A DNA stretch of 64,000 bases, from assembly GCA_019240215.1 (NCBI GenBank), contig JAFAYQ010000017.1:1-64000 (forward strand), in the 5' to 3' direction. Made by a program: the position numbers and the translations under genes. Under the pieces are notes generated by a model that made no database searches, was not told the origin of the DNA, and was given only the letters and a program-made list of their open reading frames with translations. The stretch's first letter is position 1; the number at the start of each line of letters is the position of its first letter. Shown one piece after another: positions 28,660 to 37,922 of the stretch. The DNA comes from Actinomycetota bacterium. GTDB lineage: Bacteria > Actinomycetota > Actinomycetes > Streptosporangiales > Streptosporangiaceae.

Positions 28660-31392
28660 CTACGCGCCGTCCCTCAAAGCATCCCGAACCGCCGCAAACG
28701 CCACCTCGATGCGGCCGTCGCCGTCGGGGCCGAGGGGCGCACCGCCCCCCTGGGCGACGTCAGGCTTGCCACCGCCCCCGCCGCCGAGCGTCCGGGCGGC
28801 CACCCCGACCAGCGCGCCGGCCGCCAGCCGGCGGTCCCGGGCCGCGTCGTTGACGGTGACCACCACGACCGGGCGGTCGGTGGGCACGCCCACCACCATC
28901 ACCACGGCCGGGTGGTCGGCCGGGATCCGGCCGCGGACGTCGAGAGCCAGCTTGCGGATGCTGTCGGCGTCGGTGCCGTCCGGCACCCGGTGGCCGACGA
29001 ACGCCACCCCGCCGATGTCCTCGGGCCGGGCCGCCAGGTCACCGGCCACCTCCAGGAGCTGGGCGGACCGAACCCGCTGGAGCTCGCGCTCGGCCTCCCG
29101 GAGCCGGGTGACCAGCGAGGAGACCCGCTCCGGGAGCTCCTCCCGGCGGGTCTTGAGCTGCTCGGACAGCTGACTGACGAGGACGTTCTCCTTGGCCAGG
29201 AAGCGGAACGCGTCGATCCCGACCAGCGCCTCCACCCGGCGGACACCGGAGCCGATCGAGGACTCGCTGAGCAGCTTGATCAGGCCGAGCTGACCGGAGT
29301 GGGCCACGTGGGTGCCGCCGCACAGCTCGCGCGAGTAGTCGCCGACCTCGACCACCCGGACCTCGTCGCCGTACTTCTCGCCGAACAGGGCGAGCGCGCC
29401 CATCGACCGGGCCTCGTCGATCGAGGTTTGGAACGCCCGCACGTCCAGGTCGTTGACCAGCACCTGGTTGACCTCGTCCTCGGTCTCGGCCAGGACCGAA
29501 CGGGGCACCGCCCCGGGTGAGGTGAAGTCGAACCGCAGCCGGCCGGGGGCGTTCTCCGAGCCCGCCTGGGCGGCCGCGTCGCCCAGCGCGCCGCGCAGCG
29601 CCCGGTGCACCAGGTGGGTCGCGGTGTGCGAGCGGGAGATGGCCCGGCGCCGGTCCACGTCGATCTCGGCGAACGCGGGCGAGCCCACGCTGACCTCACC
29701 GAAGCTGACCTTGCCGCGGTGCACGATCAGGCCGGGCAGCGGCACCTGGACGTCGAACACCTGGATCTGGCTGTCGGGGCTGCCACCCTGGCCGGCGACG
29801 CGGATGACGCCGCCGTCGGGCAGCTGGCCGCCGCTCTCGGCGTAGAACGGGGTACGGTCGAGCACCACCGAGACCGCTTCGCCCTGGCGGGCGGACGGTA
29901 CCGGCAGGTCGTCGACCAGCAGGCCGACCACCATCGCCTCGCCGGAGAACTGGTCGTAGCCGGTGAACACGCTGGCACCGGCCCGTTCGCGCAGGTCGGC
30001 CAGCACCGAGATGTCGGCGTTGCCGGTCTTCTTCTGGGCCGCGTCGGCCTTGGCCCGGTCGCGCTGGGCCGCCATCAGCCGCCGGAAGCCCTCCTCGTCG
30101 ACCGCCAGCCCCTGCTCCTCGGCCATCTCCAGGGTCAGCTCGATCGGGAACCCGTAGGTGTCGTGCAGCTGGAACGCCTGCTCGCCGGAGAACCGGTCCG
30201 CCTTCTTGCGGCGGGTCTCCTCGACGGCCGCGTCGAAGATCGCGGTGCCGGTCCGCAGCGTGCCCAGGAACGCCGCCTCCTCCGCGTCGAGCACGGTGTG
30301 GATGTTGGCCGCGTCCCGGCGCAGCTCCGGGTAGAGCGGCGCCATCGCCTCGATGGCGGTCGCACCCAGCTCGTGCAGGAAGTGCTCGTCGCTGCCGGAG
30401 CCGTGGCCGCCGCCGCGCTGGCCACCGGACAGCATCCGCAGGTTGCGGATGCTGCGGCGCAGGATCCGGCGCAGCACGTAGCCGCGGCCCTCGTTGCTGG
30501 GGATGACCCCGTCCTCGACCAGCATGACCGAGGCGCGCACGTGGTCGGCGACGACCTTGAGGGCGACGTCGTTGCGCTCGCTGACGCCGTAACGCTGTTC
30601 GGTGAGCTCGGCCGCCCGGTCCAGGATCTTGTAGGTGGTGTCGACCTCGTAGATGTTGTCGACGCCCTGGAGGATGGCCGCCATCCGCTCCAGGCCCATG
30701 CCGGTGTCCACGTTGCGGAACGGCAGCGGGCCCTCGATGTCGAAGTCGGTCTTGGAGCGGAACGCGCTCAGCTGGTCCTGCATGAAGACCAGGTTCCAGA
30801 CCTCCAGGTAGCGGTCCTCGTCGGCCTCCGGGCCGCCTTCCTTGCCGTACTCGGGACCGCGGTCGTAGTAGATCTCCGAGCACGGGCCGCCGGGGCCGGG
30901 CACGCCCATGCTCCAGTAGTTGTCGGCCAGGCCGCGGCGCTGGATCCGGTTCTCGGGCAGCTTGACGACGTCCCGCCAGATCGCGTAGGCCTCATCGTCG
31001 TCGGGCAGGACGGTGGCCCACAGCTTGTCTTCGGGGAAGCCGAACCCGCCGTCGTGCTCGGAGCGGGTCAGCAGCTCCCAGGCGTACGGGATGGCCATGT
31101 CCTTGAAGTAGTCGCCGAACGACCAGTTACCGAGCATCTGGAAGAACGTGGCGTGCCGGGTCGTCTTGCCGACCTCTTCGATGTCACCGGTGCGCACGCA
31201 CTTCTGCACGTCGACGGCCCGCTTGTAGGGCGGGGTCTGCTGGCCGAGCAGGTACGGCTTGAACGGCTGCATCCCGGCGATGACGAACAGCACCGTGGGG
31301 TCGTCGGCGACCAGCGAGGCCGACGGCACGACCGTGTGCCCATGCTGCTCGAAATACCCCAGGAAGCGGCGCGCGATCTCTGCCGACTCCAT
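28660..31392 (-). CDS. alaS: Alanyl-tRNA synthetase
   Basis: 910 residues, complete multidomain AlaRS. The class II catalytic core starts [27 protein letters not shown], with [20 protein letters not shown] and [17 protein letters not shown]. The editing domain carries the zinc/His motif [11 protein letters not shown] and [15 protein letters not shown]. The C-terminal DHHA1 domain reads [19 protein letters not shown] with GGGGGGKPD just before it, the usual Gly-rich loop. Charges tRNA-Ala and clears Ser- and Gly-tRNA-Ala. First gene after the DUF6167 gene, with a roughly 70-bp gap. Confidence 0.98.
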   Translation of the reverse strand: MESAEIARRFLGYFEQHGHTVVPSASLVADDPTVLFVIAGMQPFKPYLLGQQTPPYKRAVDVQKCVRTGDIEEVGKTTRHATFFQMLGNWSFGDYFKDMAIPYAWELLTRSEHDGGFGFPEDKLWATVLPDDDEAYAIWRDVVKLPENRIQRRGLADNYWSMGVPGPGGPCSEIYYDRGPEYGKEGGPEADEDRYLEVWNLVFMQDQLSAFRSKTDFDIEGPLPFRNVDTGMGLERMAAILQGVDNIYEVDTTYKILDRAAELTEQRYGVSERNDVALKVVADHVRASVMLVEDGVIPSNEGRGYVLRRILRRSIRNLRMLSGGQRGGGHGSGSDEHFLHELGATAIEAMAPLYPELRRDAANIHTVLDAEEAAFLGTLRTGTAIFDAAVEETRRKKADRFSGEQAFQLHDTYGFPIELTLEMAEEQGLAVDEEGFRRLMAAQRDRAKADAAQKKTGNADISVLADLRERAGASVFTGYDQFSGEAMVVGLLVDDLPVPSARQGEAVSVVLDRTPFYAESGGQLPDGGVIRVAGQGGSPDSQIQVFDVQVPLPGLIVHRGKVSFGEVSVGSPAFAEIDVDRRRAISRSHTATHLVHRALRGALGDAAAQAGSENAPGRLRFDFTSPGAVPRSVLAETEDEVNQVLVNDLDVRAFQTSIDEARSMGALALFGEKYGDEVRVVEVGDYSRELCGGTHVAHSGQLGLIKLLSESSIGSGVRRVEALVGIDAFRFLAKENVLVSQLSEQLKTRREELPERVSSLVTRLREAERELQRVRSAQLLEVAGDLAARPEDIGGVAFVGHRVPDGTDADSIRKLALDVRGRIPADHPAVVMVVGVPTDRPVVVVTVNDAARDRRLAAGALVGVAARTLGGGGGGKPDVAQGGGAPLGPDGDGRIEVAFAAVRDALRDGA

Positions 31393-31461
31393 CAGCGGCC
31401 ATCCTTCACATGATTGATAACTATCCCGCGGGCCGTCCCGGCGAGCCCGGGGACGGCGCGG

Positions 31462-31893
31462 TTACTGGTTGGTGGTCTTGGCCAGGTTAGAGCCTGGCTG
31501 GTCTTCCTGCCGATCCGTATACAGGTCCATGCCCGCGCGCACGTCGCGTGCGAACCGGCCCGCCGACCGCACCCCGGCCACGGCCGCCTTCTGCGCGCGC
31601 CAGGCGGCCCGGGAGGTGCGCCAGGCCGTCCGGGTCGCGGAAAAGGGCGCCGGCCGGGGGGAACGCCGGGCCGCGGCGGACCCCGGGCGGCGGGACGTTT
31701 TCAGTATTTCCCTGGGCGGCATGGGTGCGGACGGTTGCGTTGGCGACCGCGGCGGCCAGAACGGGCCGGGATCGGACTCCGGCCGCTCACCGGTCACGCG
31801 GACCTGGACCGCGCGGCCCACCGCGGTGGCGCGCCGGTAGCCGGCGATCCCGGCCGCGGCCCCGACCGACAGCCAGAACGCTCGCCGGATCAT
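31462..31893 (-). CDS. DUF6167-like small membrane-anchored protein
   Basis: 143 residues. The N-terminus MIRRAFWLSVGAAAGIAGYRRA is a single short membrane segment, as in actinobacterial DUF6167 proteins found between alaS and the DUF948 gene. The middle is Pro/Arg-rich and disordered; the C-terminal helix RAAWRAQKAAVAGVRSAGRFARDVRAGMDLYTDRQED matches the amphipathic end seen in that family. Function is unknown. ATG overlaps the TGA of the DUF948 gene. Family assignment rests on position and N-terminal pattern. Confidence 0.75.
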   Translation of the reverse strand: MIRRAFWLSVGAAAGIAGYRRATAVGRAVQVRVTGERPESDPGPFWPPRSPTQPSAPMPPREILKTSRRPGSAAARRSPRPAPFSATRTAWRTSRAAWRAQKAAVAGVRSAGRFARDVRAGMDLYTDRQEDQPGSNLAKTTNQ

Positions 31894-32330
31894 CGCCGGC
31901 CTCCCGCGGACTCCGCCTTGGCGGCGGCCGGGATCGCCCCGGCCGGTACCGTCTGCCCGTCGCGGCGCAGCGAGACCGCGTGCCGGACCCCGTAGACGAG
32001 GGCCGCGGCCCGGCCGGCCGGCCCGGTGGCGACCGCCCGGCCCAGCCCCGCCAGCGCCGACACCTGGGCGCTGAGCTGGGACATGCCGGTGTTCAGCTCG
32101 TCCATGCCCTCGGCCACGGTGCTGGTCGCGTCCAGCTGCTGGTGGGCCCGGTCGACGGCGGCCTGGGCTTGCTCGAACACGCCGTCACTGCGGGTGCGCA
32201 TGTCGGCGACCAGGCGGCGGGCCTCGGCCAGCAGCCGGGCCAGCCGGATCAGGACGTAGACGGCCGCGCAGACCAGCACGGCGAAGAAGAAGGCAGCGAC
32301 CAGCGCGGCCACATCTCCCCAGTTGATCAT
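31890..32330 (-). CDS. DUF948 domain-containing protein
   Basis: 146 residues. One N-terminal membrane helix (VAALVAAFFFAVLVCAAVYVLI, about 8-29) is followed by a coiled-coil LARLLAEARRLVADMRTRSDGVFEQAQAAVDRAHQQLDATSTVAEGM, the DUF948 pattern, and a short tail. Probably a cell-envelope-associated helical protein; no enzymatic motif. An AAAGGAAAC ribosome site precedes ATG. Conserved neighbour of alaS and rarA in actinobacteria, pairing with the DUF6167 gene by a 4-base overlap. Confidence 0.85.
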   Translation of the reverse strand: MINWGDVAALVAAFFFAVLVCAAVYVLIRLARLLAEARRLVADMRTRSDGVFEQAQAAVDRAHQQLDATSTVAEGMDELNTGMSQLSAQVSALAGLGRAVATGPAGRAAALVYGVRHAVSLRRDGQTVPAGAIPAAAKAESAGGRR

Positions 32331-32375
32331 GCGTGTTTCCTTTGACGGCTCGACGGACAGGGCGCCGGGCCGACC

Positions 32376-33743
32376 TTATCGCGCGGAGGTCCCGCCTGAC
32401 CTGCGAAGGATGGCGCGGATCTTTGCGGCGCGGTCGGCTACCCGGGCCTCGTTACCGTGCCCAGAGGGCTCGTAGTAAACCCGATCGGCTACTGAATCAG
32501 GAGCATAACGCTGGGTCACGACTCCTTCGTCGAAGTCGTGCGGATAACGGTAGTCCTCGCCGTGGCCGAGCTGGCCCGCGCCCGCGTAGTGGGCGTCCCG
32601 CAGGTGGGCCGGCACCGGGCCGATCAGCCCGGCCCGCACGTCGGCCGAGGCGGCGGTGATCGCCTTGATGACCGCGTTCGACTTGGGCGCCAGGGCCAGG
32701 TGGATCACGGCCTGGGCGAGGTTGATGCGGGCCTCCGGCAGCCCGACCATCTCCACCGCCTGGGCGGCCGCGATCGCGACCGGCAGCGCGGTCGGGTCGG
32801 CCATGCCGACGTCCTCGCTGGCGTGCACGATGATCCGGCGGGCGATGAACCGCGGGTCCTCCCCCGCCTCGATCATCCGGGCCAGGTAGTGCAGGGCGGC
32901 GTCGACGTCGCTGCCGCGGATCGACTTGATGAACGCGCTGATCACGTCGTAGTGCTGGTCGCCGCCGCGGTCATAGCGGACCGCGGCCCGGTCGACGGCC
33001 CGTTCGAGCACGGCGGTGTCGATGACGCCGCCCTGGGGCATGCCGAGGGCGGCCGCCTCCAGATAGGTCAGGGAGCGGCGGGCGTCGCCGCCGGCCAGGC
33101 GGACCAGATGGTCGAGGGCCTCGTCGTCGAGCTCGACGCTGTCGCCGAGGCCGCGGGGGTCGGCGATGGCGCGGGTGATCACGCCCTTGATGTCGTCGTC
33201 GGACAGGCTCGTCAGCGTCAGCAGCAGCGACCGCGACAGCAGCGGGCTGACCACCGAGAAGAAAGGGTTCTCGGTGGTGGCGCCGATGAACGAGACCCAG
33301 CGGTTCTCGACCGCGGGCAGCAGCGCGTCCTGCTGGGTCTTGGAGAACCGGTGCACCTCGTCGATGAACAGCACGGTCTGCTGGCCGGTCATACCCAGAT
33401 CGCGGCGGGCGGTCTCGACGGCGGCGCGAACGTCCTTGACGCCGGCCGTGACCGCCGACAGCTCGACGAACTTACGCTTGGTGACCTGGGAGACGACGTA
33501 GGCCAGGGTGGTCTTGCCGGTCCCGGGCGGGCCCCACAGCAGCAGCGACATCGGCGCGTCGTTGTCGATCAGCTTGCGGAACGGGGTGCCCTCGCCGGTG
33601 AGATGCTGTTGCCCGACGACCTCGTCGACGGTCCGCGGGCGCATCCGCACCGCGAGGGGCGCGGTCGCGGCGGCGGCTTCCTGCTCCGCGTCATCGAACA
33701 GGCTGCCGGACTGGGGCGGCTGGCCTCCGTAGGTTCTGGCCAC
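32376..33743 (-). CDS. rarA: Replication-associated recombination protein RarA (MgsA)
   Basis: AAA+ clamp-loader-like ATPase acting at stalled replication forks. 455 residues. [14 protein letters not shown] leads into Walker [18 protein letters not shown], Walker [21 protein letters not shown], sensor 1 [13 protein letters not shown] and the sensor 2 Arg in [16 protein letters not shown]. The C-terminal tetramerisation domain ([34 protein letters not shown]) and RGYPxDFDEG-like [13 protein letters not shown] end the family region. The upstream gap 33744-34574 is non-coding and holds repeats (separate entries). Confidence 0.96.
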   Translation of the reverse strand: MARTYGGQPPQSGSLFDDAEQEAAAATAPLAVRMRPRTVDEVVGQQHLTGEGTPFRKLIDNDAPMSLLLWGPPGTGKTTLAYVVSQVTKRKFVELSAVTAGVKDVRAAVETARRDLGMTGQQTVLFIDEVHRFSKTQQDALLPAVENRWVSFIGATTENPFFSVVSPLLSRSLLLTLTSLSDDDIKGVITRAIADPRGLGDSVELDDEALDHLVRLAGGDARRSLTYLEAAALGMPQGGVIDTAVLERAVDRAAVRYDRGGDQHYDVISAFIKSIRGSDVDAALHYLARMIEAGEDPRFIARRIIVHASEDVGMADPTALPVAIAAAQAVEMVGLPEARINLAQAVIHLALAPKSNAVIKAITAASADVRAGLIGPVPAHLRDAHYAGAGQLGHGEDYRYPHDFDEGVVTQRYAPDSVADRVYYEPSGHGNEARVADRAAKIRAILRRSGGTSAR

Positions 33744-33886
33744 ACACTGACAGTAACCGACCGGCGCACCGAAACGTTACCTGGCGATGGGTTTCCGGGG
33801 GCGTGTGGTGGTTTCGGGGATGATGGGTGGTTTGGGGTGACGCGGGGCTGCGGGTGGCGTGGGCGTGGCTGGGGGTGTTGCGGGGT

Positions 33887-34012
33887 GCTTCTTGCTGTTA
33901 TCAGTCGTTGAGTGGCGGGCGCTGGGCGGGAGCGGGAGCGGTGGAGGGAGTTGGAGGCCTGGGGTGAGTGGCGCGGCGCGGCGAGCTCAGCTTGCGGCTT
34001 CTTGCTGTTATC
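33887..34012 (+). repeat. Two more copies of GCTTCTTGCTGTTATC
   Basis: Exact copies at 33887-33902 and 33997-34012, both followed by AG, both in the same orientation as the four copies near 20.4 kb, with start-to-start spacing of 110 bp. They lie upstream of rarA in the non-coding gap 33744-34574. No coding frame in this gap shows family features. Confidence 0.87.
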
Positions 34013-34130
34013 AGAAGTAGGGCCGAGGTTGGCGTCGCGCGGGAAGTACACATGTACTGCCGAGGTTCCTGGGGTCTGGGTGACGCGAGAGGCGACCGGG
34101 CGGGGTCGCGGCTCCTCGGTGAGGTCTCAC

Positions 34131-34167
34131 TGGAGCAGTGACAGGGATAATCCCTGCTATTGCTCCA
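34131..34167. other. 37-bp interrupted palindrome
   Basis: TGGAGCA (34131-34137) pairs with TGCTCCA (34161-34167). Inside, CAGGGA (34142-34147) pairs with TCCCTG (34151-34156) around TAA. The two stems are separated by a symmetric 4x4 internal loop (GTGA/CTAT). It could be an operator or an RNA hairpin; there is no T-run. It sits mid-gap between rarA and the TetR gene. Confidence 0.6.
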
Positions 34168-34420
34168 GCGAAACTGCGGCCGGAACGGGTGTGACTGGTG
34201 GGGTTGCGCGAGGCACGACTAGTGCACACTCATGGCCGGGCTGGGCCCATCCTGGAGCCCGAAGTACCCGTCGGAGGCACAACACCACGCGCCTCCCGGG
34301 ACCACAGCGGCAGGTGTGACGCAAGACGCGGCCGTGGCAGAAGGGGCGCCGGGTCAGGGTCGCCGGACGCCCCCGGGTCGGGGTCTGCGGACGGGGCGGG
34401 GTGACGGCGGGGCGGGGTGA

Positions 34421-34480
34421 GCGGGACCGGGGCCGGAGCGGGGACCGGAGTACGGCGGGGTGCTGTCCGGTCACGGGAAA
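34421..34480. repeat. Dispersed intergenic element, copy A
   Basis: The block runs from GCGGGACCGG through GGGGACCGGAGTACGGCG to CCGGTCACGGG. Two related blocks occur at 47042-47103 and 50422-50530. All three have the same orientation and lie 30-95 bp beyond the stop codon of a minus-strand gene (here the TetR gene at 34575). Confidence 0.75.
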
Positions 34481-34574
34481 TCAATCCCCGGGGCAGCAGA
34501 GGCCGGCCGGAGCCGGAGAGCACGAAGCCTTCCGCGCGCGACGGGCCGGGAAGCCCCCCAGCGGGTGGGGTGGG

Positions 34575-35174
34575 TTACGCGGGGTCGGGCGGGGGGTCGG
34601 CGGTGGTGAGGGTGCGCAGGACGGGGCGGAGAAGGGCGATGATCTGGTCGGGGTCGGCGGTGTCGAGGCCGCCGGACTTGAGCAGGTGGCGGTCCATGAC
34701 CACGCCCATGATGAGGGCGCTGATCAGGGCGGCCCTGGTGTCGGCGTCGGGGGCGGGGATGGCGGCGGCGAGCTGGGCGCGGAAGCGCTGGGTGCCCTCG
34801 CGGAAGGCTTGGGTGGTTTCGGGGTGGGTCAGCATCGAGCGCAGCATGGCCAGGGATCGGACCGGCTCGGTGGTCAGGGAGCCGGCCAGCTGGGCCAGGA
34901 TCTGCTCGGCGACCTGGCCGGGGGGGCCGGTCGGGGCCGGGGGGAGCTGGCCGCCCTTGGTGACCTGCTCGAACAGGGCCAGCTTGGAGCCGAAGTAGTG
35001 CATGACGAGCCCGGCGTCGACGCCGGCGGCCTGGGCGATGGCGCGGATCGTGGTCCGTTCGTAGCCGGCCTCGACGAACTGGTCGGAGGCGGCGGCCAGG
35101 ATGCGGGCCTCGGTGCGGCGGCGCTGTTCGGCGCGGGCGTCGCCGCGCGGCGGCGGCTCGGCGGGGTGGGGCAT
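34575..35174 (-). CDS. TetR/AcrR-family transcriptional regulator
   Basis: 199 residues. The N-terminal DNA-binding domain RRRTEARILAAASDQFVEAGYERTTIRAIAQAAGVDAGLVMHYFGSKLALFEQV is a textbook TetR HTH. The C-terminal ligand domain resembles the TetR_C_33-type group (GVVMDRHLLKSGGLDTADPDQIIALLRPVLRTL). It is divergent from the SnoaL-like gene pair, with a palindrome-bearing promoter between, so it probably represses that pair and itself. The ligand is unknown. The start ATG is followed by a Pro-rich leader (PHPAEPPPRGDA). Confidence 0.92.
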   Translation of the reverse strand: MPHPAEPPPRGDARAEQRRRTEARILAAASDQFVEAGYERTTIRAIAQAAGVDAGLVMHYFGSKLALFEQVTKGGQLPPAPTGPPGQVAEQILAQLAGSLTTEPVRSLAMLRSMLTHPETTQAFREGTQRFRAQLAAAIPAPDADTRAALISALIMGVVMDRHLLKSGGLDTADPDQIIALLRPVLRTLTTADPPPDPA

Positions 35175-35187
35175 GGACAGCGATTCT

Positions 35188-35246
35188 ACAAGCGTTGACC
35201 GGCCGGTGATTTCGTTCTACGCTTGTTCAATCAACGGGTGTTGAAC
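35188..35246 (+). promoter_or_regulatory. Promoter and operator of the SnoaL-like gene pair
   Basis: -35 TTGACC (35195-35200), a 17-bp spacer and -10 TACGCT (35218-35223) form a plausible promoter. Arms ACAAGCGT (35188-35195) and ACGCTTGT (35219-35226) touch both hexamers, and a second inverted repeat GTTCAA/TTGAAC (35225-35230, 35241-35246) lies just downstream. The first pair best fits a TetR operator. Confidence 0.6.
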
Positions 35247-35260
35247 GGAGGGTGATGAGC

Positions 35261-35662
35261 ATGACTCCCACCGAGGTGGTGGAACGGCGGCGCCGGGTCC
35301 TGCTGGACAACGACGCGCAGGGGTTCGCCGGGCTGTTCGCGGCCGACGGGGTGATGGAGATGCCGACCGCGGCCCCGGGGGCGCCGGGGCGGATCGCGGG
35401 ACTGGACGCGATCACCGAGTTCTGCCGGCGGACGATGCCGGGGGTGCGGGTCGACGCGCTCGAGCACGTGGCCGTGCACGAGACCGGCGATCCCGAGGTG
35501 GTCATCGCCGAGACCCTGACCCGGGCCACGCTGCTGGCGACCGGGCAGTCGTTTACGACGCCATCGATCCAGGTGTTCCGGGTCCGGGACGGGCGGATCG
35601 CGCTGTTCCGCACCTACGTCGCCCCGCCCACGACCCAGCCTGCCGGGGAGACGGCGTCGTGA
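35261..35662 (+). CDS. SnoaL-like/nuclear transport factor 2-fold protein, first of a tandem pair
   Basis: 133 residues. TPTEVVERRRRVLLDNDAQGFAGLFAADGVMEMPTA is the NTF2/ketosteroid-isomerase-like opening, with a cone-shaped fold predicted; FRVRDGRIALFRTYVAPP is the typical terminal strand pair. The reaction is unknown; members include isomerases, polyketide cyclases and ligand carriers. ATG 35261 is preferred because GGAGG lies nine bases upstream; GTG 35252 and ATG 35255 are too close to it. The stop overlaps the start of a paralogous gene. The neighbouring TetR gene is the likely regulator. Confidence 0.85.
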   Translation: MTPTEVVERRRRVLLDNDAQGFAGLFAADGVMEMPTAAPGAPGRIAGLDAITEFCRRTMPGVRVDALEHVAVHETGDPEVVIAETLTRATLLATGQSFTTPSIQVFRVRDGRIALFRTYVAPPTTQPAGETAS

Positions 35663-36051
35663 CGCCGGTCGAGGTGCTCCAGCGGCGCCAGGAACTGCTG
35701 ATCGGGCAGGACCTCGAGGGGTTCGCCGGGCTGTTCGCGCCGGACGGGGTGATCGAGATCCCGTCGGCGGGGCCGGGCCTGCCGGGACGGCTGGAGGGGC
35801 GGGCCGCGATCGCCGAGTTCTCCCGGCGGACGGCCACTGGGATGCGGATCGACGGCTTCGAGACCGTGGCCGTGTACGAGACCGCCGACCCGGAGGTGGT
35901 GATCGCCGAGACCGTGCTGCGGGCCACGGTCGCCGCGACCGGGGAGTCGCTGGTGGCGCCCTCGATCCAGGTGGTGCGGATCCGTGACGGGCAGATCCTG
36001 CTGTTCCGCGACTACGCCGGGCGGCCCAGCCTGGCCGGGCCGCCCGGGTGA
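35659..36051 (+). CDS. SnoaL-like/nuclear transport factor 2-fold protein, second of a tandem pair
   Basis: 130 residues, clearly paralogous to the previous gene along its whole length: shared blocks include GFAGLFA-DGV, DPEVVIAET, RAT--ATG-S and PSIQV-R-RDG-I-LFR-Y. About half of the aligned residues look identical by eye, so the pair arose by an old tandem duplication. GTG 35659 overlaps the upstream TGA (GTGA), implying coupled translation and possibly a heterodimer, as NTF2-fold proteins usually dimerise. The stop is three bases before the convergent aspS stop. Confidence 0.85.
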   Translation: MTPVEVLQRRQELLIGQDLEGFAGLFAPDGVIEIPSAGPGLPGRLEGRAAIAEFSRRTATGMRIDGFETVAVYETADPEVVIAETVLRATVAATGESLVAPSIQVVRIRDGQILLFRDYAGRPSLAGPPG

Positions 36052-36054
36052 TCG

Positions 36055-37881
36055 TTACGCGGTGGTGGAGCCCGGGTCGGTGCTGGTGCCAGGCTGGCCG
36101 TCGGGCTGGGTGCCGGCCGGCTTGGCCGCCTGCGGCTTGACGTCGATGCCGGCCTCCTTGCGCTGGGCGGCCGTGATCGGGGTGGGGGCGCCGGTCAGCG
36201 GGTCCAGGCCGGAGGCGGCCTTGGGGAACGCGATGACCTCGCGGATGCTGTCCTGGCCGGCCAGCAGCATGATCAGCCGGTCCCAGCCGAACGCGATGCC
36301 GCCCATCGGCGGCGGCCCGTACTTGAACGCCTCCAGCAGGAAGCCGAACTGCGAGTTGGCCTCCTCGCGGGACAGCCCGATCACGTCGAACACCTGCTGC
36401 TGCATCTTCGACTGGTGGATACGGATCGAGCCACCGCCGATCTCAGTACCGTTGCACACCATGTCGTAGGCGTCGGCCAGGGCCTGTCCGGGCTCGGCGG
36501 TGAACTTGTCGGCCCACTCGGGCAGCGGGGCGGTGAAGGGGTGGTGCACCGCGGTCCAGCCGCCCTCGCCGTCCTCCTCGAACATCGGCGCGTCCACCAC
36601 CCAGGTGAAGGCCCAGGCCTCGGGGTCGATGAGGCCGCAGCGGCGGCCGATCTCGAGCCGGGCGGCGCCGAGCAGTTCCCGCGCCTCGCGCGGGGTGCCG
36701 GCCGCGAAGAAGATGCAGTCGCCGGCCTGGGCCCCGGTCGCCTCGGCCAGCCCGGCCTGCTCCTGCTCCGACAGCTTCTTCACCACCGGGCCGGAGGTGG
36801 CCAGCGTGCCGTCGCTCTGGACGACCACGTAGGCGAGGCCGCGGGCGCCGCGGGCCTTGGCCCAGTCCTGCCAGGCGTCCAGCTCACGCCGGGTCTGGGC
36901 GCCGCCGCCGGGCATGACCACCGCTCCGACGTACGGATTCTGGAACACCCGGAACTGGGTGTCGGCGAAGTAGCCGGTCATGTCGGTCAGCTCGCAGCCG
37001 AACCGCAGGTCGGGCTTGTCCGAGCCGTACCGGGCCATCGCGTCGGCGTAGGTCATCTGCGGCATCGGCAGCGGGATCTGGTACCCGAGGATCTCGCTCC
37101 ACAGCCGCTGGGCCAGGGCTTCGGCCACCTCGACGATGTCCTCGCGGGTGACGAACGACAGCTCCAAGTCGATCTGGGTGAACTCGGGCTGCCGGTCGGC
37201 CCGGAAGTCCTCGTCGCGGAAGCAGCGGGCCAGCTGGTAGTACCGCTCCATGCCGCCGACCATCAGCAGCTGCTTGAACAGCTGGGGCGACTGGGGCAGG
37301 GCGTACCAGTTGCCGGGGCGCAGCCGGACCGGGACCAGGAAGTCGCGGGCGCCTTCCGGGGTGGACCGGGTCAGGTAGGGCGTCTCGACGTAGGCAAAGC
37401 CGTGGTCGCGCAGCACGTCGCCGATCAGGTAGGTGGCCGCGGAGCGGATCCGCAGGTTGCGGGCCATCGGCTCGCGGCGGATGTCCAGGTAGCGGTACTT
37501 GAGCCGGGCCTCCTCGTTCAGGTCGCCCGCGCCGCCCTCGATCGGGAACGGCAGCGGGTCGGCCTCGCTGAGCACCTCCAGCTCGGTCGCGTCGACCTCG
37601 ACCGCGCCGGTCGGCAGCTCGGGGTTCTCGTTGCCGGCCGGGCGGACCCGGACGGTGCCGGTGATCCGCACGCAGAACTCGGCCCGCAGGTGGCCGATCG
37701 CCTCGTTCTGCTCCGGGTTACCCTCGCCACGCCACACGACCTGGACGATGCCGCTGGCGTCGCGCAGGTCGATGAAGACGACGCCGCCGTGGTCACGCCG
37801 GCGGGCAACCCAGCCCGCCAGCACGACGGTCTGGTCGGCGTTCGACGCCCGCAGCGTCCCGGCCTCGTGGGTGCGGATCAT
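36055..37881 (-). CDS. aspS: Aspartyl-tRNA synthetase
   Basis: 608 residues, bacterial-type class IIb AspRS. The N-terminal OB anticodon domain reads [29 protein letters not shown]; motif 2 [21 protein letters not shown]; a GAD insertion of about 110 residues; motif 3 [15 protein letters not shown]. Whether it is discriminating or also makes Asp-tRNA-Asn cannot be settled here. A roughly 25-residue Pro/Thr/Gly tail ([15 protein letters not shown]) extends past the usual C-terminus. An A/T block (CTTTTTAAAAAATG on minus) separates it from the MBL gene. hisS, commonly found in this interval in actinomycetes, is absent. Confidence 0.97.
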   Translation of the reverse strand: MIRTHEAGTLRASNADQTVVLAGWVARRRDHGGVVFIDLRDASGIVQVVWRGEGNPEQNEAIGHLRAEFCVRITGTVRVRPAGNENPELPTGAVEVDATELEVLSEADPLPFPIEGGAGDLNEEARLKYRYLDIRREPMARNLRIRSAATYLIGDVLRDHGFAYVETPYLTRSTPEGARDFLVPVRLRPGNWYALPQSPQLFKQLLMVGGMERYYQLARCFRDEDFRADRQPEFTQIDLELSFVTREDIVEVAEALAQRLWSEILGYQIPLPMPQMTYADAMARYGSDKPDLRFGCELTDMTGYFADTQFRVFQNPYVGAVVMPGGGAQTRRELDAWQDWAKARGARGLAYVVVQSDGTLATSGPVVKKLSEQEQAGLAEATGAQAGDCIFFAAGTPREARELLGAARLEIGRRCGLIDPEAWAFTWVVDAPMFEEDGEGGWTAVHHPFTAPLPEWADKFTAEPGQALADAYDMVCNGTEIGGGSIRIHQSKMQQQVFDVIGLSREEANSQFGFLLEAFKYGPPPMGGIAFGWDRLIMLLAGQDSIREVIAFPKAASGLDPLTGAPTPITAAQRKEAGIDVKPQAAKPAGTQPDGQPGTSTDPGSTTA

Positions 37882-37922
37882 TCAGCTTCTCGCTTTCGCA
37901 TTTTTTAAAAAGGCGCGACCGG

